A DNA stretch of 64,000 nucleotides from Solibacillus palustris (GCF_022549215.1 NZ_JAKZFC010000001.1:434001-498000), one strand, 5' to 3'. Shown: positions 55,497 through 64,000, counted from the first letter of the stretch. Numbers and translations: made by a program. Notes: generated from the sequence alone by a model not told the origin.

Positions 55497-56963
55497 TTGA
55501 AACTGAAAAAGTGGTTGAGTGTATTAACTGCGGGTGTGCTGCTTTCGACGACTTTTGCATTTGCAAGTATCGCAAATGCTGAAAACAAAGCAAGTACAAT
55601 AGCAGATGAAAGTATATACGATTTATTAGTAGACCGTTTCTTTAATGGTACAGGTAAAAATGATGATGAACAAGTAAATACAAAAGACCCAGAAATGTTT
55701 GCAGGTGGGGATTTTGATGGACTTGTAAAAAAAGTAGATTATATTGCCAATATGGGCTATACAATTTTATCAATTGGTTCAGTATTCGAGACAGAAAAAT
55801 ATGATGGCTCGATGGTGACGAGTTATTCGGCGTTAGAATCACATTTCGGTACAGAAGAAGAATTTCAAAATATGCTACATACATATCAAAATCGAGATAT
55901 TAAAATAATGGTCGATTTCCCGCTTTCAAATGTAAGCCCGAATCATGAATGGGCTTCAGAAGCTGGGTTTGTAACAAGTGCGAATGACGGTAAAATTCAA
56001 TGGGATTTAACGAATACAGCAGTACAAGACAATCTAATAGAAAGCGCGTCCCAATTCGTATCAAAGTTTGGTATTAATGGTGTGCGCCTAACGAATATTG
56101 AGTCGGCGGATACGGCATTTTTAAATCGAATGATTGATGCGTTAAAGGCTGGTAATAGCAATGTTTATGTCATCACAAATAGTGAAAGTGATGCGAACTT
56201 TGATGCAAAGTTTTATGAGGATACAGCGAATCTGTTTACGAATGCTTTTAAAAATGTTGATTTAGACACTGACGTATTGGAAACACATATCAATGAAGCT
56301 ACTTCTGGTACACCTGTGCTATCAATGACAGATACAATTTGGTCGGATCGTTTTACATTGTCTTCAACAGAAGAGGAGATGTATCAACCGACGCGAAGTA
56401 AAATGTCGATTGCGAGCACATTGTTATTACCAGGTGTTCCAGTTGTTACATACGGTTCTGAAATTGCGATGAATGGTACAGCAGGTGCAGAAGCACATCA
56501 ATACTACAATTTTAAAACTGACTCAGAATTAGTCGATTACATTGGGAATTTACAGACTTTACTGAATGATTCGGATACATTACGTTCAGGGGAATTTAAA
56601 TGGATTGAAAATGATAATGGCTTTATGGCATTTGAGCGTAAATCTGATACAGAAGATTGGATTGTAGTCATTAATAATAGTAGTAAGACAAAGCGCGTTA
56701 ATCTTCCTGTCGCTGAAATTGGGGAAGGAAAAGAAATTCGCGGAATGTTCGATAGTGAAATAATTCGTGCCAATAAAGATGGTAACTATACAATCATTTT
56801 AGATCGTGAAATGGTTGAGGTTTATCAAATAATCGATGCACGCGGTATTAATATGTCTTACATTATTGCACTTGGTTTAGTAGTCGTTATTTATACAACT
56901 TTCATGATCGTAGTGATGAAGCGCGGGAAAAAACGTCGAACAGAGCAAGTGAATAACGGATAA
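55497..56963 (+). CDS. Membrane-anchored GH13-like protein lacking catalytic residues
   Basis: The 488-residue protein has a signal peptide (1-28, ANA), an alpha-amylase-like barrel and a C-terminal membrane span (about 462-482) with a basic tail. Family region I keeps D140 and NH149-150. In region II (FGINGVRLTN, 191-200) the expected nucleophile aspartate after R197-x is T199; the general-acid glutamate (region III, VYVITNSE) appears to be N228. Region IV keeps D279. It is therefore likely inactive as a hydrolase, perhaps a glycan-binding surface protein. TTG 55497 is set by GAAGGAGAGG. Confidence 0.75.
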   Translation: MKLKKWLSVLTAGVLLSTTFAFASIANAENKASTIADESIYDLLVDRFFNGTGKNDDEQVNTKDPEMFAGGDFDGLVKKVDYIANMGYTILSIGSVFETEKYDGSMVTSYSALESHFGTEEEFQNMLHTYQNRDIKIMVDFPLSNVSPNHEWASEAGFVTSANDGKIQWDLTNTAVQDNLIESASQFVSKFGINGVRLTNIESADTAFLNRMIDALKAGNSNVYVITNSESDANFDAKFYEDTANLFTNAFKNVDLDTDVLETHINEATSGTPVLSMTDTIWSDRFTLSSTEEEMYQPTRSKMSIASTLLLPGVPVVTYGSEIAMNGTAGAEAHQYYNFKTDSELVDYIGNLQTLLNDSDTLRSGEFKWIENDNGFMAFERKSDTEDWIVVINNSSKTKRVNLPVAEIGEGKEIRGMFDSEIIRANKDGNYTIILDREMVEVYQIIDARGINMSYIIALGLVVVIYTTFMIVVMKRGKKRRTEQVNNG

Positions 56964-56969
56964 AAAAGG

Positions 56970-57055
56970 AGCTGCGCGAAAAGTAAATACTTTTCGCGCA
57001 GTGCTTCGTTCGTGTATTAATTATCCGCTGCAGGCGGTGCTTCTGCGGTGGTCGA
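56970..57055 (-). ncRNA. 3' repeat element with two hairpins, copy B
   Basis: Read on the minus strand, this matches copy A at 44219-44303 over about 85 nt. Its terminal stem CTGCGCGAAAAG/CTTTTCGCGCAG differs from copy A by a matched pair change, and is followed on the minus strand by CTCCTTTTTT. It sits 79 nt downstream of the HAD gene on the same strand, and probably terminates it. Confidence 0.55.
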
Positions 57056-57133
57056 AATAGGAACGAATGCTAAAACCGTCACATCGTGTGACAACGCATT
57101 CATGACCAGCATCGTGCTGGCCTCCTTTAAGCG

Positions 57134-57940
57134 TTAAAGCTTTAAACGTTCTTGTAGAAATTTCGCGATACCGTCCTCATTATTGGATAATGTAATTTCA
57201 TTAGCAATGTTTTTCAGCTCAGAAATACCGTTATTCATTGCCACACCAACACCTGCATATTCGATCATCTCTAAATCATTGTCCTCATCGCCAAATGCGA
57301 TAATGCGATCGCGGGGAATTCCCATTTCTTTCGCGATATGGTCAATCCCCACAGCTTTGCTTAAGCCTTTTCGTACGATTTCGATAATTGGGAATGGTGC
57401 GCCCCAACGACGATGCTCGATTAATTCAGCATGGACATCTTGTAAGTGTTTGCGAATAATCGGGGTATTCGCATCATCGGCATGGACTAGTAAACTCGTA
57501 GGATTTTGTAATAATGTTTGCGTTAAATTACCAAGTAAAATGTTTGGGCTACCCATATGGAACATTTCTAACATGCCATCATCTTCGCGGTGAATGTACA
57601 CGTCGTCCATCACTTCTGCAATTAAATTTTCATACTCGTATTTGTGTATCGACTCTACTACATCATGAACTACATGCAAGTCGACTGTAGTATGAATGGT
57701 TTTCCACATTGGATTTTTGGGATGGTGGATTAATGCACCGTTAAAGTTTACGATAGGTGTTGTTAAACCGAGTTCATTATAGTAAAGCTGGCTTGCGCGG
57801 TATGGACGTCCTGTTGCGATCATTACTTGGTGACCAGCTTGTTTTGCTTTTAAGAGTGTATCTTTTGTTAAGTTGGAAATGACTTTTTCGTCAGTTAAAA
57901 GTGTGCCATCTAAGTCCAAAACGATTAAATGTTCTTTCAT
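57134..57940 (-). CDS. Cof-type HAD-IIB family phosphatase
   Basis: The 268-residue protein has the HAD core: nucleophile motif VLDLDGTLLT near the N-terminus, motif II region MIATGRP, a C2B cap with a long insert, and motif IV AFGDEDNDLEMI. Such enzymes dephosphorylate sugar phosphates or nucleotide intermediates; substrate unknown. RBS AAGGAGG on the minus strand. It is divergent from yitV, with about 110 bp between. Confidence 0.9.
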   Translation of the reverse strand: MKEHLIVLDLDGTLLTDEKVISNLTKDTLLKAKQAGHQVMIATGRPYRASQLYYNELGLTTPIVNFNGALIHHPKNPMWKTIHTTVDLHVVHDVVESIHKYEYENLIAEVMDDVYIHREDDGMLEMFHMGSPNILLGNLTQTLLQNPTSLLVHADDANTPIIRKHLQDVHAELIEHRRWGAPFPIIEIVRKGLSKAVGIDHIAKEMGIPRDRIIAFGDEDNDLEMIEYAGVGVAMNNGISELKNIANEITLSNNEDGIAKFLQERLKL

Positions 57941-58050
57941 AAAGGTAAAGCCTCCTTTTGCGTGGGTTAATTGTAACGATAAAATTAGTGTTCGTCAAAG
58001 TTTTGAAACAAAGGTAAAGTTTTGATAAAGTAAGTAATGAGGTGAAAGTG

Positions 58051-58806
58051 ATGATCGTAAAACGTGAGCTTTGGAGCGGTATTCCGTTATTACATGTATA
58101 TAATGAAGAAACGAATGAACAATCGCCCATCGTAATTTTTTTACATGGTTTTTTAAGTGCGAAAGAGCATAACTTGCACTATGCCTATCAGCTTGTGCAG
58201 CAAGGAGTTCGTGTAATTTTACCAGATGCTCTTTTACATGGTGAGCGTTCAGAAACATCATCAGAAGTAATGATGAATGCGCATTTTTGGAAGATTGTTT
58301 TAACATCTGTGAAAGATGTACATACTATTTATGAGCAATTAAAGGTAAAAAATTATGTAACGAACGGTAAAATCGGCATAGCAGGGACTTCAATGGGAGG
58401 TATTGTGACGTCGGGTTGCTTAGCTGTATATCCTTGGATTCAAACGGCGGGTATTTGTATGGGAACAACAAGCTTTACAAATTTGGCACTGCATCAAGTA
58501 GAAGACATGAAGCAGCGTGAAATCGATTTCCCGATGTCAGAACAAGAACAGTCAGACTTATTGACACTACTAAGTCAATTTAATCTGGAAGACCATGTAG
58601 CAATGTGGAGTGGGAAACCAATTATTTTCTGGCATGGCATGCGTGATACGGTAGTACCTTATCAAATGAGCCGTGATTTTTATGATGGGCTAACAGATAA
58701 GCTACTGACATCTATCACTTATTTATCAGAAGAGAAGGCTGGTCACGCTGTTTCACGGGATGGTGTATTACAAGTGACCCAATTTATTGCCCAACGTTTG
58801 GCATAA
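58051..58806 (+). CDS. yitV: YitV-like alpha/beta hydrolase
   Basis: The 251-residue protein is a serine hydrolase of the prolyl oligopeptidase-like type. It has the oxyanion region IVIFLHGFLSAKEHN, nucleophile Ser114 in GTSMGG, Asp in HGMRDTVVP and His in KAGHAVS. The substrate is unknown; it is most like B. subtilis YitV. ATG 58051 is chosen because GAGGTGAAA is just upstream of it. The YitW homologue follows. Confidence 0.88.
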   Translation: MIVKRELWSGIPLLHVYNEETNEQSPIVIFLHGFLSAKEHNLHYAYQLVQQGVRVILPDALLHGERSETSSEVMMNAHFWKIVLTSVKDVHTIYEQLKVKNYVTNGKIGIAGTSMGGIVTSGCLAVYPWIQTAGICMGTTSFTNLALHQVEDMKQREIDFPMSEQEQSDLLTLLSQFNLEDHVAMWSGKPIIFWHGMRDTVVPYQMSRDFYDGLTDKLLTSITYLSEEKAGHAVSRDGVLQVTQFIAQRLA

Positions 58807-58861
58807 ATCGTAAGTTCTGATAAGATTAACGTTAACACCATTTCGAAAGGGGAAATACAAA

Positions 58862-59176
58862 ATGGCGATTGATCAAGATATGAAAGACAGCATGTTAGGT
58901 ACATTAGAAAATGTAATTGACCCTGAGTTAGGTATTGATATTGTAAACTTAGGTTTAGTATATGATGTTGATTTAACGGACGAAGGTTTAGCAATCGTTA
59001 CAATGACTCTTACGTCAATGGGTTGCCCATTAGGTCCTGTTATTGTGGATCAAGTAAACACAGCGTTAAACGAGCTTCCTGAAGTAAAGGAAGTAAAGGT
59101 TGACATTGTATGGCAGCCAGCATGGTCTAAGGACAATATGTCGCGCTACGCAAAAATGGCATTAGGAATTCGCTAA
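58862..59176 (+). CDS. yitW: MIP18-type iron-sulfur assembly factor (YitW-like)
   Basis: The 104-residue protein has the DUF59/MIP18 fold with DPELGIDIVNLGLVYDV and the conserved cysteine in LTSMGCPLGPVI, the metal/cluster site in the family. These proteins help load Fe-S clusters onto target enzymes. RBS AAAGGGG. The pair yitV-yitW is conserved in Bacillus. Confidence 0.92.
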   Translation: MAIDQDMKDSMLGTLENVIDPELGIDIVNLGLVYDVDLTDEGLAIVTMTLTSMGCPLGPVIVDQVNTALNELPEVKEVKVDIVWQPAWSKDNMSRYAKMALGIR

Positions 59177-59181
59177 TGTAC

Positions 59182-59232
59182 AAGACCCCGATTTTTTCTA
59201 TTTTACTATAGAAGAAATCGGGGTCTTTTTTT
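59182..59232. terminator. Shared terminator of yitW and the Fnr-type gene
   Basis: AAGACCCCGATTT pairs with AAATCGGGGTCTT around a loop with a weak inner stem, and T-runs follow on both strands. The minus-strand gene ends inside it. Confidence 0.88.
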
Positions 59233-59935
59233 AATCAATGCGACAAACGGCAAGCGGGCAGTTCTCACATTCAATTTCGCGTTTTAAAAACGATAAATTA
59301 TGAATTGTAATGTAACTTTTTTCGGTGGATAGCACATGCTGTTTACGTAATTCACTAAGCATACGATTTATCATTTCGCGGCTTGTCGCACATAAATTGG
59401 CGAGTTCGGTATTTGTCAAAGCGAGTCGGATTGTCACTTCATTAGGCGATTGAAACTCACCATACGTATTCGCTAGACGTATGAGTGTAGAATAAAGCGC
59501 CCCTTTTTTGCCATGAAGCACTAAATCGCGTAAACGACTTTGATCTTTTATATGCTCAATTTGTAGCCATTTTAAATAGTCGGTCATTATAGTGGGTTCA
59601 TGATGTAAATAGTTTTCAAATAAGTTGCGTGAAATAGCATAAAGTTCGGTATTCATGATGGCCTTTGCTGTTGTTGTATGAAAGGTGCTACAACAAAAAA
59701 CCGTCGTTTCGCCAATTAAATTATGCTCCCCACAAATACGAATTGCTAATTCTTTCCCGCTTTCAGTTTCTTTGCTAATTTGCACAGTCCCTTTTTTTAT
59801 AAGATAAAGTTGATCGGCTAGGCTTCCTTCTTGAAAAATGTGCATGCCCTTTTCTACTTTTAATAATATGCCTTTAGTTTGAAAGAAAGTAGTAATGGTA
59901 ATGGGCAAAATAATTGCCGTTTCGATTGTACTCAC
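59231..59935 (-). CDS. fnr: Fnr-type oxygen-sensing regulator
   Basis: The 234-residue protein has a CRP-type cyclic-nucleotide-binding-like domain, a dimer helix and a winged helix-turn-helix (TNTELANLCATSREMINRML). The C-terminus has C223, C226 and C231, a C-x2-C-x4-C cluster like that of B. subtilis Fnr, which binds a 4Fe-4S cluster there. It probably controls anaerobic genes. The GTG at 59935 is the only start seen but its RBS AAAGGT is almost adjacent, so the N-terminus is uncertain. Divergent from clpB. Confidence 0.85.
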   Translation of the reverse strand: MSTIETAIILPITITTFFQTKGILLKVEKGMHIFQEGSLADQLYLIKKGTVQISKETESGKELAIRICGEHNLIGETTVFCCSTFHTTTAKAIMNTELYAISRNLFENYLHHEPTIMTDYLKWLQIEHIKDQSRLRDLVLHGKKGALYSTLIRLANTYGEFQSPNEVTIRLALTNTELANLCATSREMINRMLSELRKQHVLSTEKSYITIHNLSFLKREIECENCPLAVCRID

Positions 59936-60024
59936 ACCTTTCAGGAATTTGCAGTTTACAAATAATACCTAATTTATCGTACCACATAAATAGAAAAATG
60001 TTGTTGAACATTGAGTGTATTTTG

Positions 60025-60053
60025 TTGAACTTTGACTAACTTTGACCTATACT
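60025..60053 (+). promoter_or_regulatory. SigA promoter of clpB
   Basis: TTGAAC at 60025-60030, a 17-nt spacer and TATACT at 60048-60053. The spacer is exactly the first CtsR operator. Confidence 0.8.
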
Positions 60054-60076
60054 TAAATTAGTCAATAAAGGTCAAA
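60031..60076 (+). promoter_or_regulatory. Two CtsR operators of clpB
   Basis: TTTGACTAACTTTGACC at 60031-60047 is the reverse complement of a CtsR box (GGTCAAA-N3-AGTCAAA). AGTCAATAAAGGTCAAA at 60060-60076 matches RGTCAAA-NAN-RGTCAAA with one mismatch. One fills the -10/-35 spacer and the other lies just downstream of the start point. Confidence 0.85.
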
Positions 60077-60096
60077 TTATTAAAGGGGTGCAGTTT

Positions 60097-62226
60097 ATGC
60101 AATTTAATCAAACACAAGATAATCGTCCGCCATTAGAACAATTTGGGCGCAATTTAATTGAACAAGTTAAAAACGGCAAAATGGATCCAGTTATTGGCCG
60201 TGATGAAGAAATTCTTAATGTAATTCGTATTTTATCGCGTAAAACGAAAAATAATCCGGTATTAATTGGGGAGCCGGGTGTTGGTAAAACAGCAATCGTT
60301 GAAGGATTAGCACAGCGTATAGTGCGTCGCGATGTTCCAGAAGGATTAAAAGATGCAGAACTCTATGAATTAGATATGAGTGCGTTAATTGCAGGAGCTT
60401 CGTACCGAGGGCAATTTGAGGAACGTTTAAAAGCAGTGTTAAAGCAAGTAAAGGATTCAGAAGGACGCATTATTTTATTCATCGATGAAATTCATACAAT
60501 TGTTGGTGCGGGAAAAACAGATGGTGCAATGGATGCTGGGAATATGCTGAAACCAATGCTTGCACGTGGGGAGCTGCACTGTATCGGCGCAACAACACTA
60601 GATGAGTACCGTATGTATATTGAAAAGGACCCTGCGTTAGAGCGTCGTTTCCAACAAGTATTAGTGCGTGAACCATCAATTGAAGATACGGTGTCGATTT
60701 TACGTGGTATTAAAGATCGCTTTGAGGAGCATCACCGCGGTGTTCGTATTCACGATCGTGCCATTATTGCAGCGGCACAATTGGCAGACCGTTATATTAC
60801 GGACCGTTTCTTACCAGACAAAGCCATTGATTTAGTCGATGAAGCATGTGCAATGATTCGCATTGAGATTGATTCCATGCCACAGGAGCTAGACCAATCA
60901 ATGCGTCGTTTAACGCAATTAAAAATTGAACAGCAAGCGCTGAAAAAAGAAAAGGACGAAGCAAGTAAAAAACGTCTAGAAGTATTATCAAGTGAAATTA
61001 ATCAGCTTGAAGCAACGATGAATGCAATGAAAGAGCAATGGGAGTTAGAGAAAAATGGCTTACAAATGGTGCGTGACAAAAAAGATGAGTTGAAAAAATT
61101 TGAAGTCGAGCGCGATGACCTCTATCTTTCTGGCAGTAACTTTGCACGTGCTTCTGAGCTGCAATATAGTGAAATTCCAAAGCTTGAACAAGAGGTTGCA
61201 CAGCTAGAGGCACAGTTAAAAGAAACTGAAGATAATCGTATGCTACGTGAAGAAGTAACAGAAGAGGAAATTGCAAAAATTATTTCGCGTTGGACAGGCA
61301 TTCCGGTTACGAAATTAGTGGAAGGGGAGCGCGAAAAATTATTGCGCTTAAAAGACACATTGCATGAGCGTGTCATTGGTCAAGAGACGGCAGTAACGTA
61401 TGTGACAGAAGCGGTGTGGCGCGCACGTTCAGGTATTAAAGATCCGAACAAACCAATTGGTAGTTTCTTATTTTTAGGGCCAACTGGTGTTGGTAAAACT
61501 GAATTAGCAAAAGCATTAGCCGAGCAACTATTTGATTCTGAGGAGCATTTCATTCGTATTGATATGAGTGAATACATGGAAAAACATTCAGTATCTCGCT
61601 TAGTCGGTGCACCTCCAGGATATATCGGTTATGAAGAGGGCGGGCAGTTAACTGAGGCTGTACGTCGTAATCCGTATTCCGTTGTGCTTTTAGACGAAAT
61701 CGAAAAAGCGCACCCAGATGTAGCGAATATTTTACTGCAAGTGTTAGATGATGGACGCATTACTGATAGTCAAGGACGTATGGTGAATTTCACGAATACG
61801 GTAATTATTTTAACGTCTAATATTGGTTCTCAATATTTATTAGAGCAAACCGAACAATCAGAAGAGCTTGTGCAAATGGCGTTACGTCAGCACTTCAAGC
61901 CAGAGTTACTAAACCGTATGGACGATATTATTATGTTCCATGCGTTATCAAATGAACACTTCGACGCGATTGCTTGGAAATATGTCCACCAATTACAAGT
62001 GCGTGTGGCTGAGCAAGAAATTACGCTAAAAGTAGAGGATGCGGTAGTCGACTGGATTGTCAAACACGGTATTGACCCACAATTCGGTGCACGCCCATTA
62101 AAACGCTTTGTGCAGCGCCATTTAGAAACTGTAGTTGCACGTGAATTGTTAAAGGGCGATGTTGTCGCGGGTGGTACGTTAGAACTTACACTAGAGAACG
62201 ATTCGTTAGTAATTAGAAAAGGATAG
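60097..62226 (+). CDS. clpB: ClpB-type disaggregase lacking the N-terminal domain
   Basis: The 709-residue AAA+ protein has two ATPase modules, Walker A GEPGVGKT (58-65) and GPTGVGKT (461-468), with a full ClpB-type coiled-coil M-domain between (about 263-385). It lacks the P-loop tripeptide needed for ClpP, so it should refold aggregates with DnaK. Usual ClpB has about 860 residues; here the N-domain (about 150 residues) is missing and the frame is closed upstream. ATG 60097 is set by AAAGGGG. Two CtsR boxes lie in the promoter region. Confidence 0.88.
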   Translation: MQFNQTQDNRPPLEQFGRNLIEQVKNGKMDPVIGRDEEILNVIRILSRKTKNNPVLIGEPGVGKTAIVEGLAQRIVRRDVPEGLKDAELYELDMSALIAGASYRGQFEERLKAVLKQVKDSEGRIILFIDEIHTIVGAGKTDGAMDAGNMLKPMLARGELHCIGATTLDEYRMYIEKDPALERRFQQVLVREPSIEDTVSILRGIKDRFEEHHRGVRIHDRAIIAAAQLADRYITDRFLPDKAIDLVDEACAMIRIEIDSMPQELDQSMRRLTQLKIEQQALKKEKDEASKKRLEVLSSEINQLEATMNAMKEQWELEKNGLQMVRDKKDELKKFEVERDDLYLSGSNFARASELQYSEIPKLEQEVAQLEAQLKETEDNRMLREEVTEEEIAKIISRWTGIPVTKLVEGEREKLLRLKDTLHERVIGQETAVTYVTEAVWRARSGIKDPNKPIGSFLFLGPTGVGKTELAKALAEQLFDSEEHFIRIDMSEYMEKHSVSRLVGAPPGYIGYEEGGQLTEAVRRNPYSVVLLDEIEKAHPDVANILLQVLDDGRITDSQGRMVNFTNTVIILTSNIGSQYLLEQTEQSEELVQMALRQHFKPELLNRMDDIIMFHALSNEHFDAIAWKYVHQLQVRVAEQEITLKVEDAVVDWIVKHGIDPQFGARPLKRFVQRHLETVVARELLKGDVVAGGTLELTLENDSLVIRKG

Positions 62227-62360
62227 AGTAGTGTAGTTTTTAGTGGGCATTGCAGCAAATTCTATTTAGTTGAAAGTATTTATTCAAAATTTTATGCGAT
62301 TTTAGAGAAGGTTGTATGGTATGGGAAGTGGCATTAGCCATTAGTATCAAGGCACTTTAA

Positions 62361-62455
62361 ATGAAATGTATAAAATTCTGTAAATGAATAAAAAATTGTA
62401 AAAGCCATTAAACATGAAAAATCAACGTTTAATGGCTTTTGTATTGCTTCCTAAC
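62361..62455. repeat. Direct repeat flanking the GNAT gene, copy A
   Basis: A roughly 95-bp block with ATGAAATGTATAAAAT at its left end and GGCTTTTGTATTGCT at its right. It includes a perfect 14-bp hairpin (62400-62440) and matches 63075-63159. Confidence 0.78.
62400..62440 (+). terminator. Hairpin terminator in repeat copy A
   Basis: AAAAGCCATTAAAC and GTTTAATGGCTTTT form a perfect 14-bp stem with a 13-nt loop. Copy B has lost the right arm. Confidence 0.7.
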
Positions 62456-62548
62456 TTTGAATTGGAAATATTTACTTTTATATTCTTTCATAAAGATAAT
62501 TAAAATTGTATATTTAACTTATCTATAATAGTGAATTGAGGAATTTAT

Positions 62549-63010
62549 ATGAAATTACACTTAAAACCGATTACTCCAGAAAACTGGCGTACTTTCAATG
62601 CTCTTAAAGTGAAAAAAGAACAGGCACAATGGGTTGCTTCTAATGAGTTAATTTTAGCAAGAGCTTATGTATATCGGGAATATAATAGTAATGTATTCGC
62701 AATTTATGCTTCTAATACACCGATTGGTTTACTAATGCAAAGAGATCATATTGATAATGGAAAAACATTCTGTATATTAGATCAAATTATGATTGATGAA
62801 CAATATCAGGGCTGTGGTTATGGAAAGGTAGCTATGAAACAATGGATTTCATTAATTAAAGAAAATAAAAAATATGAATCAATAAAACTTTGTTATAAAG
62901 AAGAAGACATCATTGCATATAATTTATATAGGGATTTAGGATTCCAGTACACAGGAGAAATAGATGAAGATGAAATAACAATGGAATATAAAATGTTCTC
63001 TATAGATTAA
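62549..63010 (+). CDS. GNAT family N-acetyltransferase
   Basis: The 153-residue protein has the GNAT fold, with a middle strand (FCILDQIMIDEQYQGCGYG) that ends in the acetyl-CoA loop QGCGYGK and a C-terminal Y-R-D-L-G-F-Q element. The substrate is unknown; it resembles spermidine and amino-acid acetyltransferases. RBS GAGGAA. It lies between two copies of a direct repeat, which suggests that the gene was inserted or moved. Confidence 0.82.
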   Translation: MKLHLKPITPENWRTFNALKVKKEQAQWVASNELILARAYVYREYNSNVFAIYASNTPIGLLMQRDHIDNGKTFCILDQIMIDEQYQGCGYGKVAMKQWISLIKENKKYESIKLCYKEEDIIAYNLYRDLGFQYTGEIDEDEITMEYKMFSID

Positions 63011-63074
63011 ATTACTTTACTAAAATTAATTAAATATAAAACAAAGACAGTGGCTTCGTATAATCGCATTTTTA

Positions 63075-63159
63075 ATGAAATGTATAAAATACTGTAAATG
63101 AAAAGAAATTGTAAAAGCCATTAAATGCTGAAAAATCAGGCTTTTGTATTGCTCCCTAA
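63075..63159. repeat. Direct repeat flanking the GNAT gene, copy B
   Basis: About 85 bp; matches copy A but lacks part of the hairpin (only AAAAGCCATTAAA and GGCTTTT remain). Confidence 0.78.
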
Positions 63160-63250
63160 ATTTCATTCGGAGACGTTATTAGGATTATTTATGTAAACTT
63201 TATAAATCCTTGTTGCACTAAAGCCTCCGTTAGAACAGCAATCAAAAAAA

Positions 63251-63640
63251 CTACACTCTAAAAATTGATTTAATACGATCGTTTTCTTCTTTCTTATCCA
63301 AATATTCAAAGAGACCCAGTCGATTTCCCCATGAATCAGTGAAAGATCCCCATTTTGCAGAAACTTCGTCACGAGAGTAAATCTCAAATTCTTCAATTCC
63401 TAACTCTTTAACAAGTCTATCTCTTTCAGCAATTATATCAGTAACCCCTAAACGTAAAGGTCCACTAGCTTCTGATGGTGTTCCTTCAGCAACTTGCAAC
63501 CAGAAACCAGGGATTATTTCCCATTCAACAAACCCATCGTGTGGTATGAAATCAGGTTCTTTGTTTAGTAGTGTTTCATACCACTTCCGTCCTTCTTTAA
63601 AATCTGTAACACGAACTTGATTTGTAATTTCAAAAATCAT
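63251..63640 (-). CDS. VOC (glyoxalase/bleomycin-resistance) family protein
   Basis: The 129-residue protein has the vicinal-oxygen-chelate fold with paired beta-alpha-beta units: YETLLNKEPDFIPHDGFVEWE and GSFTDSWGNRLGLFE at its end. Members include lactoylglutathione lyases and drug-binding proteins; metal ligands cannot be assigned. RBS AGGAGG on the minus strand. No partner gene. Confidence 0.85.
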   Translation of the reverse strand: MIFEITNQVRVTDFKEGRKWYETLLNKEPDFIPHDGFVEWEIIPGFWLQVAEGTPSEASGPLRLGVTDIIAERDRLVKELGIEEFEIYSRDEVSAKWGSFTDSWGNRLGLFEYLDKKEENDRIKSIFRV

Positions 63641-63688
63641 TTATTTACCTCCTATAATGCTCCAAATTATATACAATATATAAATTCA

Positions 63689-63746
63689 GGTGGCTCTCCT
63701 TCTTGTTTGACTAACCTGTTGCGTTAGTTGAAGAAAAAGAGTCACC
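63689..63746. repeat. Hairpin repeat upstream of the VOC gene
   Basis: GGTGGCTCT and AGAGTCACC (one mismatch), with inner TTGACTAAC and GTTAGTTGA around a loop CTGTTGC, form a long structured element. It lies about 50 bp from the VOC gene start. Confidence 0.55.
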
Positions 63747-63863
63747 AAACAGTTTGGTAACCTCTCTATACTTAACATTGAAAATTCGCGTATTTCTGAC
63801 AATATTTCAATAAGTAGTTATTGAATATAAAGTTATAGTGTTTCGTGAATTTGAGTGTTGATT
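63747..63863. other. Spacer with no gene seen
   Basis: About 120 bp of AT-rich DNA between the hairpin repeat and the stop codon of the partial frame at the window end. I see no gene and no terminator with a clear T-run. Confidence 0.4.
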
Positions 63864-63998
63864 TTAGCGGACCATAGTATTATTTGAATCATAGTGTATG
63901 TTCGACTTAATTTTGCTCAACTCTTTATCGATTTTGGAAATTAACATATGTAACTCTTCATTTTCTGAAACGGTAAAGGTTTCTCCTCTTTGTTTGCT
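63864..63998 (-). CDS. C-terminal end of a possible protein, cut by the window end
   Basis: On the minus strand a frame without stop runs from the window edge to TAA at 63864-63866 (44 residues). It reads as a charged amphipathic helix (ELHMLISKIDKELSKIKSNI), plausible as a protein end. It cannot be confirmed without the sequence beyond the window. Confidence 0.35.
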   Translation of the reverse strand, partial: SKQRGETFTVSENEELHMLISKIDKELSKIKSNIHYDSNNTMVR

Positions 63999-64000
63999 TA

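Larger units (their letters stand above)
62227..62548 (+). other. Spacer with direct repeat copy A and a hairpin
   Basis: The 322-bp gap between clpB and the GNAT gene has no gene. Its centre is the repeat at 62361-62455, and TATAAT at 62524-62529 before the GNAT start. Confidence 0.5.

Overview
The window is a low-GC Firmicutes chromosome segment, most likely from the family Planococcaceae (Solibacillus or Lysinibacillus type). The reasons are Bacillus-like gene order (comF-yvyF-flgM-flgN-flgK-flgL-yviE-fliW-csrA-hag, then fliD/fliS, hpf-secA-prfB, uvrBA, ftsEX-ctpB-minJ, addBA, yisKL, yitVW), strong AGGAGG ribosome binding sites with frequent TTG and GTG starts, an AT-rich sequence, and CtsR, LexA and SigD sites of Bacillus type. 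I saw no rRNA, tRNA, CRISPR array, complete insertion sequence or prophage.

Layout. 1-3.4 kb: a NERD-domain protein, then the DNA-uptake genes comFA and comFC. 3.4-18.7 kb: a late flagellar and motility block with a duplicated flgL, the FliW-CsrA-flagellin control unit, a large flagellin, a FliB-type flagellin lysine methylase translationally overlapped by a channel-like membrane protein, flaG, an unusually long fliD with three internal repeats, fliT and fliS. 18.8-23.5 kb: two adjacent DndB/DGQHR-family genes without other dnd genes, a ComK-family regulator and phosphoglucomutase. 23.6-30.2 kb: a PilZ protein, hpf, secA, prfB (with programmed +1 frameshift), a small unknown gene, a second ComK-family gene on the minus strand and an IDEAL-domain protein. 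30.2-45 kb: SOS-controlled uvrBA, a YvlB-like protein, ftsEX with an M23 hydrolase, a thiol-disulfide oxidoreductase, ctpB, minJ and a DedA/TVP38-like membrane protein. 45-52.5 kb: the AddAB recombination nuclease. 52.5-64 kb: metabolic and stress genes, including DUF418, a FAH hydrolase, yisL, a membrane-anchored degenerate amylase-like protein, a HAD phosphatase, yitV, yitW, an Fnr-type regulator, a ClpB lacking its N-domain under CtsR operators, a GNAT gene between direct repeats and a VOC protein.

How it fits together. Flagellar filament genes are read from SigD promoters (flgM, flgK, hag) and flagellin translation is probably held by CsrA on a clear site in the hag leader, relieved by FliW. 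Competence is represented by uptake genes (comFA, comFC), two ComK paralogues and the AddAB nuclease. Intergenic DNA carries several small repeat families with hairpins. The most notable are a two-copy 3' element with a compensatory base-pair change and a repeat pair flanking ctpB, one copy of which is split by about 474 bp. The less ordinary genes are the orphan DGQHR pair before comK, the channel-like gene overlapping fliB, the FliD insert and the degenerate amylase.
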